DNA of 64,000 nt. Source: Sphingorhabdus lutea (GTDB lineage: Bacteria > Pseudomonadota > Alphaproteobacteria > Sphingomonadales > Sphingomonadaceae). Under the pieces are notes generated by a model that searched no databases, had not been told where the DNA came from, and was given only the letters and a program-made list of their open reading frames with translations. Both the position numbers and the translations under genes were made by a program. Shown here in pieces: positions 19,019 through 28,904 of the stretch; position 1 is the stretch's first letter; each line of letters starts with the position of its first letter. The DNA lies in contig NZ_CP018154.1 in the NCBI RefSeq assembly GCF_001889025.1, positions 2,284,501 to 2,348,500 of the forward strand. The letters are read 5' to 3'.

Positions 19019-20688
19019 AACGTAAAATATTACCCCTTTTGACCGCTTTATTATGCGGCCTATCCTCCAACGCGGCCTATGCCGATGGTTTAATTTCCAA
19101 TGTCAATGGCATTACATTGGATGAAGAGGGCAAGGTCATCCGGTTCGAAGCCATGTTAATCGACGCCAATGGCAATGTGTCACAATTATTGACCAGCAAG
19201 GATAAAGCACCAAAGCAGCTGGATTATAATCATGATGGCAAGGGGCAGATTATGCTGCCGGGCATGATTGATGCGCATGGCCATGTCATGGGGCTTGGCT
19301 TTCAGCTGTTAACATTGGATTTGTCGGGCACAAATTCATTGGAGGAGGCTTTGGCCGCAATTAAAAAATATGCCGCCGATAATCCAGACCGCAAATGGAT
19401 AATCGGGCGCGGATGGAATCAGGAAAAATGGGGTCTTGGCCGATTTCCCACGGCAAAGGAATTGGACAGCGCCGTTGCCGACATGCCAGTATGGTTGGAA
19501 CGGGTGGATGGCCATGCCGGATGGGCGAACAGCATGGCAATGCAAATTGCCAAAATAGATGAAAAGAGCGTTTCTCCCAATGGCGGACGGATTGAAAAAA
19601 TTGATGGAAAGCCCATTGGCATTTTTATTGATGCCGCCAGCGAATTGGTTCAAAAACATGTCCCCGTCCCCTTACCCCGTGACCGCGACCTTGCCTTGGC
19701 AAAGGCGCAGGAAAAATTATTATCATTGGGCATAACATCCATTGCCGATATGGGGACCAGCATTGATGATTGGCAGGCATATCGCCGCGCAGGTGATGCG
19801 GGATGGCTGTCGTTTCGCATTTTTGGCTATGCTGCGGGCACGGAGGAAATGGTCAAAATTGCAGGACCTGGCCCTACCCCATGGTTATATGATGATAAAT
19901 TGCGCCTTGGCGGGGTGAAATTATATCTTGATGGCGCATTGGGCAGCAGGGGCGCATGGCTGAAAAAACCATATGCCGATGCGCCGACGCAAACGGGTTT
20001 GCAATTTTTATCATTTAGCGACCTGCGCAATTATATGGCCCGCGCGGCAATGGATGGGTTTCAACCCGCCGTCCATGCCATTGGTGATGCGGCAAATGCC
20101 GATGTTATCGATGCGATAGAGGATTTGTCCCAAACCTATGGCGGGGACAGACGTTGGCGCATTGAACATGTGCAAATTGTTGATCCGGCCGATTTACCAA
20201 AATTGGGACAACATGGTATAATTTCATCGATGCAGCCCGTGCATCAAACATCCGACCGTTTAATGGCAGAGGTTCGTTTGGGCCAAGAAAGATTAAACGG
20301 CGCCTATGCATGGCAATCCATTATAAAGGCCGGTGGGCGATTGGCGCTGGGTTCGGATGTGCCGGTGGAATCGGCTGATCCCTTTGCCGGATTGGCCGCC
20401 GCCATTTCGCGCGAAGATGCAGATGGCCAGCCATTTGGTGGGTGGCTGCCCGCTGAACGCGTGACCCGTGAACAGGCATTGGCCGGATTTACCATAGATG
20501 GGGCATATGCCGCCTTTGCTGAGAAAAAATTGGGCAGCCTGACCCCCGGTCATCGCGCCGATTTTATTTTGGTGGATACCGATCCCCTATTGGCCAGTCC
20601 ATCGCAAATCCGAAAGACAAAGGTTCTGGAAACATGGGTTGGTGGGCGTCCTGTTTATAATCATATAAAGAAAATGGACGAAAAATAA
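19015..20688 (+). CDS. Exported amidohydrolase (YtcJ-type)
   Basis: 557 residues with a signal peptide (MKRKILPLLTALLCGLSSNA). It is a metal-dependent amidohydrolase: the first metal motif is MIDAHGHVMG, the long YtcJ-like insert contains WIIGRGWNQEKWG, later His/Asp positions are AVHAIGDAAN and WRIEHVQI, and the final ALGSDVPVESADPF carries the conserved Asp. It would hydrolyse an amide or related bond in the periplasm; the substrate is unknown. The ATGA overlap with the upstream dehydrogenase suggests a two-gene operon. Confidence 0.88.
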   Translation: MKRKILPLLTALLCGLSSNAAYADGLISNVNGITLDEEGKVIRFEAMLIDANGNVSQLLTSKDKAPKQLDYNHDGKGQIMLPGMIDAHGHVMGLGFQLLTLDLSGTNSLEEALAAIKKYAADNPDRKWIIGRGWNQEKWGLGRFPTAKELDSAVADMPVWLERVDGHAGWANSMAMQIAKIDEKSVSPNGGRIEKIDGKPIGIFIDAASELVQKHVPVPLPRDRDLALAKAQEKLLSLGITSIADMGTSIDDWQAYRRAGDAGWLSFRIFGYAAGTEEMVKIAGPGPTPWLYDDKLRLGGVKLYLDGALGSRGAWLKKPYADAPTQTGLQFLSFSDLRNYMARAAMDGFQPAVHAIGDAANADVIDAIEDLSQTYGGDRRWRIEHVQIVDPADLPKLGQHGIISSMQPVHQTSDRLMAEVRLGQERLNGAYAWQSIIKAGGRLALGSDVPVESADPFAGLAAAISREDADGQPFGGWLPAERVTREQALAGFTIDGAYAAFAEKKLGSLTPGHRADFILVDTDPLLASPSQIRKTKVLETWVGGRPVYNHIKKMDEK

Positions 20689-20802
20689 TTAAACGGCGCA
20701 AAATTTATATTAGAGTATTTTTTAGCGGCCAATATTGAAAATATGTTCCAAGGACATGATATCATAATATAACTAAGCAATTAAATAATTAGGAGGAACA
20801 TA

Positions 20803-21822
20803 ATGAACAGAAATTGGCAAATGAAAAGCCGCCCCAATGGCCTGCCCACCCATGATAATTTTGAGCTGGCCGAGGCAAGCCCCGTCACATTAGGCGAAGG
20901 GCAGTTTTTGGTCAAAAATCTGTGGTTATCGGTTGATCCCTATATGCGCGGACGAATGAATGATGCCAAAAGCTATGCTGAACCCTATGCATTGGGTGAG
21001 GCAATGACAGGCGGCGCAGTTGGCGTGGTTGAACAATCCAATAATGCCGATTATCCCGTGGGCGCAAAGGTGCTGCATATGGGTGGTTGGCGTGAAGCAT
21101 GTGTCTTTGGCGGCGGGTTAACTCCTCCTGCGGGGATGCCGCCTGTAAAATTGCCCGAATTGGGCGTGCCAGACCAACATTGGCTGTCCATATTGGGAAT
21201 GCCCGGCGGCACGGCATGGTTTGGTTTGTTAAAAGTGGCCGAAGCAAAAGAAGGTGAAACCGTTTTCGTGTCGGCTGCCGCCGGTGCAGTTGGCTCTACC
21301 ATCGTGCAAGTGGCTAAGGCCAAGGGCATGAAAGTCATTGGTTCAGCAGGCGGTAAAGAAAAATGCGATTGGGTGCGCGAATTGGGTGCAGATGCGGTTA
21401 TTGATTATAAGGCAGGGCCTGTTCTACCTCAATTAACCGACGCGCTGAAATCAATTGGTGAAAATGGCATTGATGTATATTTTGACAATGTCGGCGGCGA
21501 ACATTTGGACGCGGCCTTTGCCACCGCACGTGAATGGGCACGCTTTGCCATTTGCGGCATGATTGATGTGTATAATGATTTTAAGGCACAGCCAATGCAA
21601 TATTTGCCGCGCATTATCGCCTGTCGGATTAGCATAAAGGGATTTTTATACCCCGATTTCATGGGGCAACTTCCCGAATTTAATGCCGATATGGCGGCGT
21701 TAATACAATCGGGCAAGGTTGTTGGCCGTGAAACCGTGCATGATGGCATTGAAAGCGCCGTTGACGCGTTTTTGGGACTATTTGACGGCAGCAATATGGG
21801 CAAGATGCTGGTTAAATTATAA
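20803..21822 (+). CDS. Zinc-independent NADP-dependent oxidoreductase (MDR superfamily)
   Basis: 339 residues of the leukotriene B4 dehydrogenase/CurA-like branch. Motifs are LSVDPYMRGRMN near residue 45, the nucleotide fold AAAGAVGSTIVQVAKAKG, and GIDVYFDNVGGEHLDAA. Zinc-binding cysteines are absent. The branch reduces the double bond of alpha,beta-unsaturated carbonyls with NADPH. An AGGAGG ribosome site sits 6 bases before the ATG. Monocistronic. Confidence 0.9.
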   Translation: MNRNWQMKSRPNGLPTHDNFELAEASPVTLGEGQFLVKNLWLSVDPYMRGRMNDAKSYAEPYALGEAMTGGAVGVVEQSNNADYPVGAKVLHMGGWREACVFGGGLTPPAGMPPVKLPELGVPDQHWLSILGMPGGTAWFGLLKVAEAKEGETVFVSAAAGAVGSTIVQVAKAKGMKVIGSAGGKEKCDWVRELGADAVIDYKAGPVLPQLTDALKSIGENGIDVYFDNVGGEHLDAAFATAREWARFAICGMIDVYNDFKAQPMQYLPRIIACRISIKGFLYPDFMGQLPEFNADMAALIQSGKVVGRETVHDGIESAVDAFLGLFDGSNMGKMLVKL

Positions 21823-21848
21823 TATAATTTTGGTTTAATGATGCATTG

Positions 21849-21880
21849 AGGGCCGTTTTTTTACTTGCAAAAATGGCCCT
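21849..21880. terminator. Hairpin after the MDR oxidoreductase, probable transcript end
   Basis: AGGGCCGTTTTT pairs over 12 bases (one G-T) with AAAAATGGCCCT. The T-run is inside the stem and TAAAAG follows it, so it is not a textbook terminator, but it separates the MDR gene from the secE leader. Confidence 0.5.
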
Positions 21881-21923
21881 TAAAAGTTATTGGGCTTGCT
21901 ATTCCCAAATTTGGAACCATATT

Positions 21924-21952
21924 GCTCCCGACTTTTATATAATGGTCGGAGC
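21924..21952 (+). promoter_or_regulatory. Hairpin in the secE-nusG leader
   Basis: GCTCC-GAC (one extra C) pairs with GTCGGAGC around a 12-base AT-rich loop, 92 bases before the secE start. No tRNA is present here although tRNA-Trp often precedes secE. Its role is unknown. Confidence 0.4.
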
Positions 21953-22043
21953 GATGATCTCTACCCAAAAGAGATGTTTCTAAATCAGGATATTGACAAT
22001 ATAATGCGGTTTACCCACCGTTTAATGTTTGAGGAAAATGAAG

Positions 22044-22238
22044 ATGGCAAAACCAAATCCGGGGAAATTTATCCGCGAAGTTCGCAGCGAAGTTGCGAAG
22101 GTCGTTTGGCCCACCCGTCAGGAAACCATACAAACCGCAATCATGGTTCTTATCATGACCATTATTTTGGCGACATTTTTCTTGGGCGTTGATGCGATGT
22201 TCGCGGGCATTGTAAAATGGCTATTGTCACTAGCTTAA
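22044..22238 (+). CDS. secE: Preprotein translocase subunit SecE
   Basis: 64 residues from the ATG at 22044 (MAKPNPGKF), with GAGG upstream; the in-frame start at 22029 would add five residues. It has the single-helix form: an amphipathic stretch with the signature EVRSEVAKVVWPTRQET and one membrane helix (about 30-50). It is a core part of SecYEG in the inner membrane. First gene of the nusG/ribosomal block. Confidence 0.95.
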   Translation: MAKPNPGKFIREVRSEVAKVVWPTRQETIQTAIMVLIMTIILATFFLGVDAMFAGIVKWLLSLA

Positions 22239-22355
22239 TTTAATCAAATAATATTCAGGGGAAATATCCTGATATTTTTTGGTATTATACAAATATATTA
22301 TACTTAAAGATTGCCAATATATTTGGCGCAAATAAAATAAGGGATTCATTTGATC

Positions 22356-22892
22356 ATGGCACGCTGGTACATCATCCACGCTTATTCGGGTTTCGAAAAT
22401 AAGGTTCGGGATCAAATCCTATCTGAAGCAGAACGTCTTGATCTGTCCCAATTGGTTGAGGCGGTTGAAGTGCCCACCGAAACCATTACAGAGATTAAGC
22501 GCGGCAAAAAGGTTCAGGTTGAACGTAAATTTATGCCCGGCTATGTTTTGGCAAAATTATCATTAAATGATGATGTTTATCACCTTATCCGCAACACACC
22601 CAAAGTATCGGGATTTTTGGGTGCAAATGGCAAACCCCAACCGATTAGCGATAAAGAAGCGATGCGCTATTTCGGCACACGCGAAGAAATTGCCAACCAA
22701 CCGCGCGAACAAGTTAGCGTTGATTATGAAATTGGCGATCAGGTCAAGGTGCTTGACGGCCCATTTGCAAGCTTTAGCGGGCTGGTCGAGGAGCTGGACT
22801 TTGAAAAAAATCGGGTCAAGGTTTCTGTTTCCATTTTTGGGCGTGCTACCCCGGTTGAGCTTGATTTTGAACAAGTTGAATTATTAAAATAA
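22356..22892 (+). CDS. nusG: Transcription termination/antitermination factor NusG
   Basis: 178 residues from ATG 22356 ([20 protein letters not shown] is the universal start); a TTG two codons earlier is not needed. The NGN domain spans about residues 1-110 and has [10 protein letters not shown]. The KOW domain is at the end ([20 protein letters not shown]). It binds RNA polymerase, suppresses pausing and couples to Rho or ribosomal protein S10. It sits 117 bases after secE, but unlike the common order the next gene is a GNAT enzyme rather than rplK. Confidence 0.96.
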   Translation: MARWYIIHAYSGFENKVRDQILSEAERLDLSQLVEAVEVPTETITEIKRGKKVQVERKFMPGYVLAKLSLNDDVYHLIRNTPKVSGFLGANGKPQPISDKEAMRYFGTREEIANQPREQVSVDYEIGDQVKVLDGPFASFSGLVEELDFEKNRVKVSVSIFGRATPVELDFEQVELLK

Positions 22893-22913
22893 TTAAATAT
22901 TGGCGGGCGTAAT

Positions 22914-23447
22914 ATGTCAGATAATATTATATTTCGCCCGCCCGTTGCAAATGATGCCGCAATGCTTGCCCAATTTGGCAGAGATAGTTTTTGTGAAGCC
23001 TTTGCCCATTTATATTCAGCCGAAAATTTAACCACTTTTTTAAATGATGTTCACAATATAGAGAATATCAACGCCCAAATTGAGGCCAATAATGTGCATT
23101 ATATGTTGGCCGAGGATGCCGCAGATAATGGCAAGCTTATCGGATATTGTAAGATTAGCGAGAAATCCAAATTGGATTATGACCAAAATGGGCCGCACAC
23201 ATGTGAATTTTCACAATTATATGTGTTGGCCAGCCATCATGGCAGCGGTGTTGCCCAAAAATTGATGGATTGGGCAATACAAAGCGCAAAGTCGCGCGGT
23301 TTTAAGGAATTGGTGCTGAGTGTTTATAGCGACAATCCACGCGCACAGTCATTTTACCAAAAATATGGCTTTACCTATTATTGCGATACTATTTTCATGG
23401 TCGGCACGCACCGCGATGATGAATATATTTACAGGCTTATTTTATAG
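22914..23447 (+). CDS. GNAT family N-acetyltransferase
   Basis: 177 residues with a full GNAT fold. The acetyl-CoA loop is [15 protein letters not shown] (about residues 103-117) and the end of the fold is [19 protein letters not shown]. It lies 21 bases after nusG and 174 bases before rplK on the same strand, so it is likely transcribed with nusG. Its place inside the ribosomal block suggests, but does not show, a protein or small-molecule target connected with translation; it is not close enough to RimI, RimJ or RimL to use those names. Confidence 0.85.
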   Translation: MSDNIIFRPPVANDAAMLAQFGRDSFCEAFAHLYSAENLTTFLNDVHNIENINAQIEANNVHYMLAEDAADNGKLIGYCKISEKSKLDYDQNGPHTCEFSQLYVLASHHGSGVAQKLMDWAIQSAKSRGFKELVLSVYSDNPRAQSFYQKYGFTYYCDTIFMVGTHRDDEYIYRLIL

Positions 23448-23621
23448 GCCATTTCGCGCTTGCAAAAAAAACCATATTCCTATAGCTGGAGCGCTTCCAT
23501 CGGCTTTGGCCGGCGGGATTCGCGCGGGAGGGTGGTTTATCCCATCTGTTTGACCGCTTAATTTGAAGGTATAGCAAAGCTTAAAAGCAGCTATTCCTGA
23601 CAGAATGAAAGGACGCCGATT

Positions 23622-24050
23622 ATGGCAAAGAAGATTTCTGGCTATATTAACTTGCAGGTTCCTGCAGGTGCAGCCACTCCATCACCTCCAATTGGTCCAG
23701 CTTTGGGTCAACGCGGTGTTAACATCATGGAATTTTGTAAAGCATTTAATGCTGCGACACAGGATTTCGACAAAAACACCCCAATCCCAACAAAGATTAC
23801 CGTATATGCTGACCGCAGCTTTACCTTTGTAACCAAAACACCGCCTGCAAGCTTTTTGATTAAAAAGGCATTGAACCTAAAATCTGGTTCAAAAGAGCCT
23901 GGTAAAGTTGTTGCTGGTAAAATTACCCGTAAGCAATTGGAAGAAATCGCCACCGTTAAAATGGCCGATTTGAACGCCAATGACATGGATGCAGCCGTTT
24001 CCATTATCGCTGGCTCTGCCCGCGCAATGGGCCTTGAGGTAGAAGGATAA
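23622..24050 (+). CDS. rplK: Large ribosomal subunit protein L11
   Basis: 142 residues, normal length. Typical features are [40 protein letters not shown] and [20 protein letters not shown]. It forms the GTPase-associated centre with 23S rRNA and is needed for RelA sensing. AAAGGA lies before the ATG. The 174-base leader between the GNAT gene and rplK may hold a promoter and the L1 target region, but I could not identify either with certainty. Confidence 0.98.
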   Translation: MAKKISGYINLQVPAGAATPSPPIGPALGQRGVNIMEFCKAFNAATQDFDKNTPIPTKITVYADRSFTFVTKTPPASFLIKKALNLKSGSKEPGKVVAGKITRKQLEEIATVKMADLNANDMDAAVSIIAGSARAMGLEVEG

Positions 24051-24055
24051 TCGAC

Positions 24056-24754
24056 ATGGCAAAATTGACAAAAAAAGCAAAAGTCTGGGCTGAAAAACTT
24101 GACGGTGATAAATTATACACCATCGATGAAGCGTTGAAGACCATTAAAGAATTTGCGACATCAAAATTTGACGAAACCATCGAAATCGCCATGAATTTGG
24201 GTGTTGACCCACGTCATGCCGACCAAATGGTTCGCGGCATGGTTTCATTGCCTGCTGGCACCGGTAAAGACATGAAAGTCGCCGTGTTCGCACGTGGTGA
24301 TAAAGCCGAAGCTGCTTTGGCTGCTGGTGCAGATAAGGTTGGCGCAGAAGATTTGATGGACGATATGCAAGCGGGCAATCTTAATTATGACCGCGTTATC
24401 GCAACCCCTGATATGATGGGCGTTGTTGGCCGTTTGGGTAAAGTTTTGGGTCCAAAGGGCCTGATGCCAAATCCAAAATTGGGCACAGTCACCATGGACG
24501 TTGCCGAAGCTGTTAAAGTGGCAAAGGCTGGCCAAGTTGAATTTCGCGTTGAAAAAATGGGCATCATCCACAGCGGCGTTGGCAAACAAAGCTTTTCTGA
24601 TGCGGATTTGCGCAAAAATATCGACGCATTTATTGATGCGGTTATCAAATCAAAACCTGCAGGTTCAAAGGGCAAATATGTTCGCCGCGTGGCGATCAGC
24701 TCTTCAATGGGCCCTGGTTTGAAAATTGATTTGGCCGATGTTGCCGGCGCTTAA
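24056..24754 (+). CDS. rplA: Large ribosomal subunit protein L1
   Basis: 232 residues. It starts [19 protein letters not shown] and contains the L1 motifs [29 protein letters not shown] and the C-terminal [11 protein letters not shown]. It forms the mobile L1 stalk at the E-site and in many bacteria represses its own operon by binding the mRNA leader. Five bases separate it from rplK. A strong terminator follows, so rplJL is a separate unit here. Confidence 0.98.
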   Translation: MAKLTKKAKVWAEKLDGDKLYTIDEALKTIKEFATSKFDETIEIAMNLGVDPRHADQMVRGMVSLPAGTGKDMKVAVFARGDKAEAALAAGADKVGAEDLMDDMQAGNLNYDRVIATPDMMGVVGRLGKVLGPKGLMPNPKLGTVTMDVAEAVKVAKAGQVEFRVEKMGIIHSGVGKQSFSDADLRKNIDAFIDAVIKSKPAGSKGKYVRRVAISSSMGPGLKIDLADVAGA

Positions 24755-24780
24755 TCGCTAAACATCTGCTTCATTAAAAG

Positions 24781-24811
24781 GGCTGGTCCAGAAATGGACC
24801 GGCCTTTTTTT
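24781..24811 (+). terminator. Intrinsic terminator of rplKA
   Basis: GGCTGGTCC and GGACCGGCC form a 9-bp stem (one T-G pair) with a 6-base loop, followed by seven T. Minus-strand read-through from the GGDEF/EAL gene would meet TTTTAAT, so it may work both ways. Confidence 0.92.
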
Positions 24812-24850
24812 ATGCGCGAATTTTATACCATAATTACAATGTGCGTTATT

Positions 24851-27190
24851 TTATGCACGATATTTTTTATGGGACCTGCGCGTATGTGCCCCTTTTGTAA
24901 CGGGTAATTTTTTATATGAATTCAGCGCCGTTTCCAAAATATTTTCCGAAATAATCGGCCGCAGGGCTGTATCACGCAAAGGAACGGCGCGGCCATATAA
25001 GAAACCCTGTGCATGGTCACAGCCATGGGCCAATAAACGTTCCGCCTGCAGGTCATTTTCCACACCCTCAGCCGTTGTGGTCATGCCCAATTGATTGGCC
25101 AAATTCACAACCGATTGCACAATGGCACGGCAATCCTCTCTTTCATTTATTTCATCAACAAAGCATCGATCAATTTTGATTTTATCAAAAGGGAATGTGC
25201 GTAAATAATTAAGCGAGCTATAACCTGTTCCAAAATCATCAAGCGCAATTTTCAAGCCAAGTTCACGTATTTTATGCAAAATCTCTAAATTGGCTTCGCT
25301 TTCCTGCATCAAAACATTTTCGGTTATTTCCATTGATATACGCGCCGGATTAACAGCATTGGTCGCCAAAGCATTGATGATCGTCGGAATTAAATTACTG
25401 CTGCGCAATTGGATGGGCGATAAATTTATCGCCATTTGAATATCTTCGTCCCAATGGCTCATATCCTCCATTGCTTGACGAATTATCCATTCGCCAATCG
25501 GCACGATAAGGCCGGTTTCCTCGGCAATGCTGATAAAATCATTGGGCATGATGATGCCGCGGGTGGGATGTTGCCACCGCAGCAACGCCTCATAGCCAAC
25601 AACCTTGCCCAATTTCATGTCCAAAAATGATTGGTAATGCAGCTCCAACTCATTATTTGCCAGCGCATTATGCAAATCCTGTTCCAATATTTGGCGGTTT
25701 TTGGCGATATCGCTCATATCTGCTTGATAAAATTTAAGCTGATTTCGACCATTAGCCTTTGCGGAATATAGCGCCAAATCGGCATTTATCATAATCTCAT
25801 CACTATTTTCCCCATTATCGGGGCATAGCGCCGCGCCGATACTGGCACCGATAACAATGGATTGCTCATCGCATAAAATCGGTTGTTTAAAGGCGGCCAG
25901 AATTTTGTCTGCCACATTTTGGACATCCTGCTTGCCGCCATCTGGAATGATGATGGCAAATTCATCACCGCCAAGCCGCGCGACAAATTGATCCGCCGTC
26001 AAACAATTTTGCAGCGATCTGGCGACGCCTTTTAATAATTTATCCCCCGCGCTGTGGCCCAATGAATCATTTACCGATTTAAATTGGTCCAAATCAATCA
26101 ATATAAGGGCGAGTTTATTTTGTTCTGAATTCAACAAAGCGTTTAACCGCTGGTTAAATTGAAATCGATTGGCAAGTCCGGTTAAGGAATCAAAATGCGC
26201 CATATAGCTGACCTTCATTTCAGCTGCGCGTTGTGTGGTAATGTCGCTGGCCACGCCGCGAAAGGCAATATTCGCATCGCGCACCGGCCGCGCGCTAACC
26301 GCCAGACAATGTTCATTTGCGCCATTATCAAACATTAAATATCGATTGCGAAAGGCAAGATTGCTTTTAATATTGTCGGCAACGCGTAATTTATCCCCGC
26401 CAGATTTAAATAAATTTAGGAAATTTGCCCCCGATAATTCGGCAATTGTCATGTTCATCGCATGGGCAAAGCGCGCGCTGGGATCAACCACATTTCCATC
26501 ATTATCAATTTCAATCAACCAATCGGAACCTTGCTCCTTAAAATCATGCAACAACATATTGATGGTTTCATTATTATTTTTAATATCCTGCGATTTACGA
26601 TATTCCTCCAATATATTTTGATAATTTCCCCGCACATTATGCATTAAAATCAACATGAAAATGGCCAATAAAAACGCGCCCGCCATGGTGGAGGAGCTGC
26701 CAAATATTGCCAAAGCAACGCCGCAGCCTATGCCGCTTGATGCAATAAAATAATATGCGGCGCGTGATATGGCGCGATAAGATATTGCCCCGGTGGCCAT
26801 TTTACCCGCCCCCACAATCACCAATAATATCGCCTGCCCCGGCCCAGCATTTATCATTAACACACTTATCGTTGCGCCCCACCACCCGCCAAGGGCAAGC
26901 GCATTAACCTCTATAGACCGTTTAATCTTAACCAAATCATCATCGGCCACATCACCAGATTTAATTTGTTTCGCCAACATATATCGGCGAGAGACAATCA
27001 GGATGAAAATTGCCGCGCCGGCAAGCACAATATTCTTATTCCCATCCAACCAGAAAAAATAAGATATGATTAAGGCATTGAATAAATTCGCAAAGATAGA
27101 AGCCATGCTATTTTGCGCATGCTCGGTCAATAATCGGCGCAATAGGGGTAATTCCAGCGCAATATCTTTATTTTGTTCCACCTGCATCAC
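24851..27190 (-). CDS. Membrane-bound GGDEF/EAL cyclic-di-GMP protein with PAS-like sensor
   Basis: 779 residues. An N-terminal membrane region has about six hydrophobic segments (about residues 30-195), followed by a PAS-like sensor part (GSDWLIEIDNDGNVVDPS, about 220-335). The GGDEF domain has the intact active site RLGGDEFAII near residue 402, and the EAL domain has YEALLRWQHP near 532. Both catalytic motifs look complete, so synthesis and breakdown of c-di-GMP are both possible. It sits on the opposite strand between rplA and rplJ and reaches nearly to the rplKA terminator. The signal it senses is unknown. Confidence 0.9.
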   Translation of the reverse strand: MMQVEQNKDIALELPLLRRLLTEHAQNSMASIFANLFNALIISYFFWLDGNKNIVLAGAAIFILIVSRRYMLAKQIKSGDVADDDLVKIKRSIEVNALALGGWWGATISVLMINAGPGQAILLVIVGAGKMATGAISYRAISRAAYYFIASSGIGCGVALAIFGSSSTMAGAFLLAIFMLILMHNVRGNYQNILEEYRKSQDIKNNNETINMLLHDFKEQGSDWLIEIDNDGNVVDPSARFAHAMNMTIAELSGANFLNLFKSGGDKLRVADNIKSNLAFRNRYLMFDNGANEHCLAVSARPVRDANIAFRGVASDITTQRAAEMKVSYMAHFDSLTGLANRFQFNQRLNALLNSEQNKLALILIDLDQFKSVNDSLGHSAGDKLLKGVARSLQNCLTADQFVARLGGDEFAIIIPDGGKQDVQNVADKILAAFKQPILCDEQSIVIGASIGAALCPDNGENSDEIMINADLALYSAKANGRNQLKFYQADMSDIAKNRQILEQDLHNALANNELELHYQSFLDMKLGKVVGYEALLRWQHPTRGIIMPNDFISIAEETGLIVPIGEWIIRQAMEDMSHWDEDIQMAINLSPIQLRSSNLIPTIINALATNAVNPARISMEITENVLMQESEANLEILHKIRELGLKIALDDFGTGYSSLNYLRTFPFDKIKIDRCFVDEINEREDCRAIVQSVVNLANQLGMTTTAEGVENDLQAERLLAHGCDHAQGFLYGRAVPLRDTALRPIISENILETALNSYKKLPVTKGAHTRRSHKKYRA

Positions 27191-27367
27191 GCAAATTTTC
27201 CCATTAATTATTATTGCAAATAACTGATAAAGTTAATTGGTTAATAAATTGCTGATTTTAGTGTGTAAAATTTATGTAATGGCGGTTTACCAAATATTGG
27301 CCGTGCATATTAAATCTTATCTGAAATAAGCAATAACGGCCATTTCATCCTAAAATTGATATTTTGT

Positions 27368-27395
27368 TTGACAAATTACTGCCTTGCTTTAGAGA
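27368..27395 (+). promoter_or_regulatory. Probable rplJL promoter and long leader
   Basis: A perfect -35 box TTGACA (27368-27373) is followed after 16 bases by the weak -10 TAGAGA (27390-27395). The transcript would carry a leader of about 270 bases before rplJ. L10 leaders in other bacteria bind the L10-(L12)4 complex to repress translation; a structured leader fits that, but I did not identify the motif. The rest of the 479-base gap (27191-27367) is the upstream region of the GGDEF/EAL gene. Confidence 0.55.
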
Positions 27396-27669
27396 CGCCA
27401 ATGACGTTTATAGCTATTGCTATGAACGATCACCGTCCGAGACAGTTGGTGGTGGGAATTTGCCCATCTTAATTGCCAGCCTAGACGGGGATAGATATTT
27501 AAGATGGTCATTCCATCTTCGTCATAATTTAGACCAGTTTTAATTGGTTGGTCAAAATGCGGCGATACCCTTCCCCACGGACTATTAATCGCAAATGGGC
27601 AATTGCCTATTTGTATCGTCGTGTTGGATGTTGGCGTTTCGGCGGCATCATCCAAAAAAGGAGTAAAGC

Positions 27670-28185
27670 ATGAATCGTTCTGAAAAGACCGAAGCGGTTG
27701 CTGCGCTAAACGCAACTTTTTCTGAAGCGGCTGTTGTCGTTGTCACCCGTAATAACGGTTTGACAGTGGCTCAATCAACCGAATTGCGGAACAAAATGCG
27801 CGAAGCAGATGCGTCGTACAAGGTTTCCAAGAACCGCCTTGCCAAAATTGCCCTTGACGGAACGTCATATGGCCCGATCAGCGATTTGTTGACCGGACCT
27901 GTGGCGCTTGCCACCTCGACTGACCCTGTTGCAGCTGCTAAAATCGCAGTTGAATTCGCCAAAACAAATCCTGCATTGGAAATTGTTGGCGGTGCAATGG
28001 GCGATACCGTGTTGGACGTTGCTGGCGTTACGGCACTGGCTTCTATGCCTTCATTGGACGAATTGCGCGGCAAATTGGTTGGTCTGGTCAATGCACCAGC
28101 GACCAAAATCGCACAATTGGCCAATGCACCGGCTGCGAAGTTGGCACGCGTGTTTGGGGCCTATGGCGCCAAGGAAGCCGCATAA
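27670..28185 (+). CDS. rplJ: Large ribosomal subunit protein L10
   Basis: 171 residues. It starts [20 protein letters not shown] and has [19 protein letters not shown] and [12 protein letters not shown] typical of L10. The C-terminal helix ([20 protein letters not shown]) is where L7/L12 dimers bind to build the ribosomal stalk. AAAGGAG lies 6 bases before the ATG. It is followed by rplL after 72 bases. Confidence 0.97.
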   Translation: MNRSEKTEAVAALNATFSEAAVVVVTRNNGLTVAQSTELRNKMREADASYKVSKNRLAKIALDGTSYGPISDLLTGPVALATSTDPVAAAKIAVEFAKTNPALEIVGGAMGDTVLDVAGVTALASMPSLDELRGKLVGLVNAPATKIAQLANAPAAKLARVFGAYGAKEAA

Positions 28186-28257
28186 TATATATAAACCATA
28201 CCAGACCGGCATTTTGCTGGTCCTAAATTGCGAATAGAATTTTGGAGTGAATTGAAA

Positions 28258-28629
28258 ATGGCTGATATTGCTAAATTAGTTGAAGAACTGTCTAAATTGA
28301 CTGTTATGGAAGCCGCTGAATTGGCGACCGCATTGGAAGAAACTTGGGGCGTTAGTGCCGCTGCTGCTGTTGCAGTTGCTGCACCTGCTGCTGGCGGCGG
28401 TGCTGCTGCAGAAGAAAAAGACGAATTTGACGTAATTCTTACCGGCGACGGCGGCAAGAAAATCAACGTGATTAAAGAAGTTCGTGCCATCACCGGTCTT
28501 GGCCTTTCAGAAGCCAAAGCATTGGTAGAAGGCGCACCTAAGCCTCTTAAAGAAGGTGCAAATAAAGCAGAAGCTGAAGAAATCAAAGCTAAGATTGAAG
28601 CAGCTGGCGGCACCGTAGAGTTGAAGTAA
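28258..28629 (+). CDS. rplL: Large ribosomal subunit protein L7/L12
   Basis: 123 residues from ATG 28258 ([20 protein letters not shown]), with GGAG upstream; an in-frame start at 28228 would add ten residues not seen in the family. The N-terminal dimer domain is followed by an Ala/Gly-rich hinge ([13 protein letters not shown]) and the C-terminal factor-binding domain ([20 protein letters not shown]). It recruits elongation factors to the ribosome. Confidence 0.98.
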   Translation: MADIAKLVEELSKLTVMEAAELATALEETWGVSAAAAVAVAAPAAGGGAAAEEKDEFDVILTGDGGKKINVIKEVRAITGLGLSEAKALVEGAPKPLKEGANKAEAEEIKAKIEAAGGTVELK

Positions 28630-28679
28630 TTTTAAATTAATTTGCTGCATTTATGGGGCAAATTATTTAACGAAAAAGA

Positions 28680-28708
28680 GGCTGGCCCTTTGGGGCCAGT
28701 CTTTTTTT
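28680..28708 (+). terminator. Intrinsic terminator of rplJL
   Basis: GGCTGGCCC and GGGCCAGTC form a 9-bp stem (one G-T pair) with a 4-base loop and are followed by seven T. Confidence 0.92.
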
Positions 28709-28719
28709 ATGCGCCATGC

Positions 28720-28784
28720 CATAAAATGGCAAAAACTTGCGACCTCATAAAATGGCAAAGACGTGCGGCCTCATAAAATGGCCA
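28720..28784. repeat. 26-bp tandem repeat, about two and a half copies
   Basis: Two full 26-bp units beginning CATAAAATGGCAAA and a partial third unit, differing at three positions. They follow directly behind the rplJL terminator. The rest of 28785-28904 shows nothing I can name. Confidence 0.8.
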
Positions 28785-28904
28785 AATCACCCGAAATCGA
28801 CTTTTATTCCGACATAGGTCATCATATTTTGGCCGTAGCCATCAAATAGGGGCCGCAGCAAAATGGCCCTAGCCACGCATATATATTAACAAAATTTTAT
28901 ATGA

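Noticed and set aside
21924..21952. tRNA-Trp before secE
   Set aside because: A tRNA is common here, but the sequence has one hairpin only, with no acceptor stem, anticodon arm or T-loop sequence.
28720..28784. Possible CRISPR array
   Set aside because: The 26-bp units touch without spacers and only two and a half copies exist; no cas genes are nearby.
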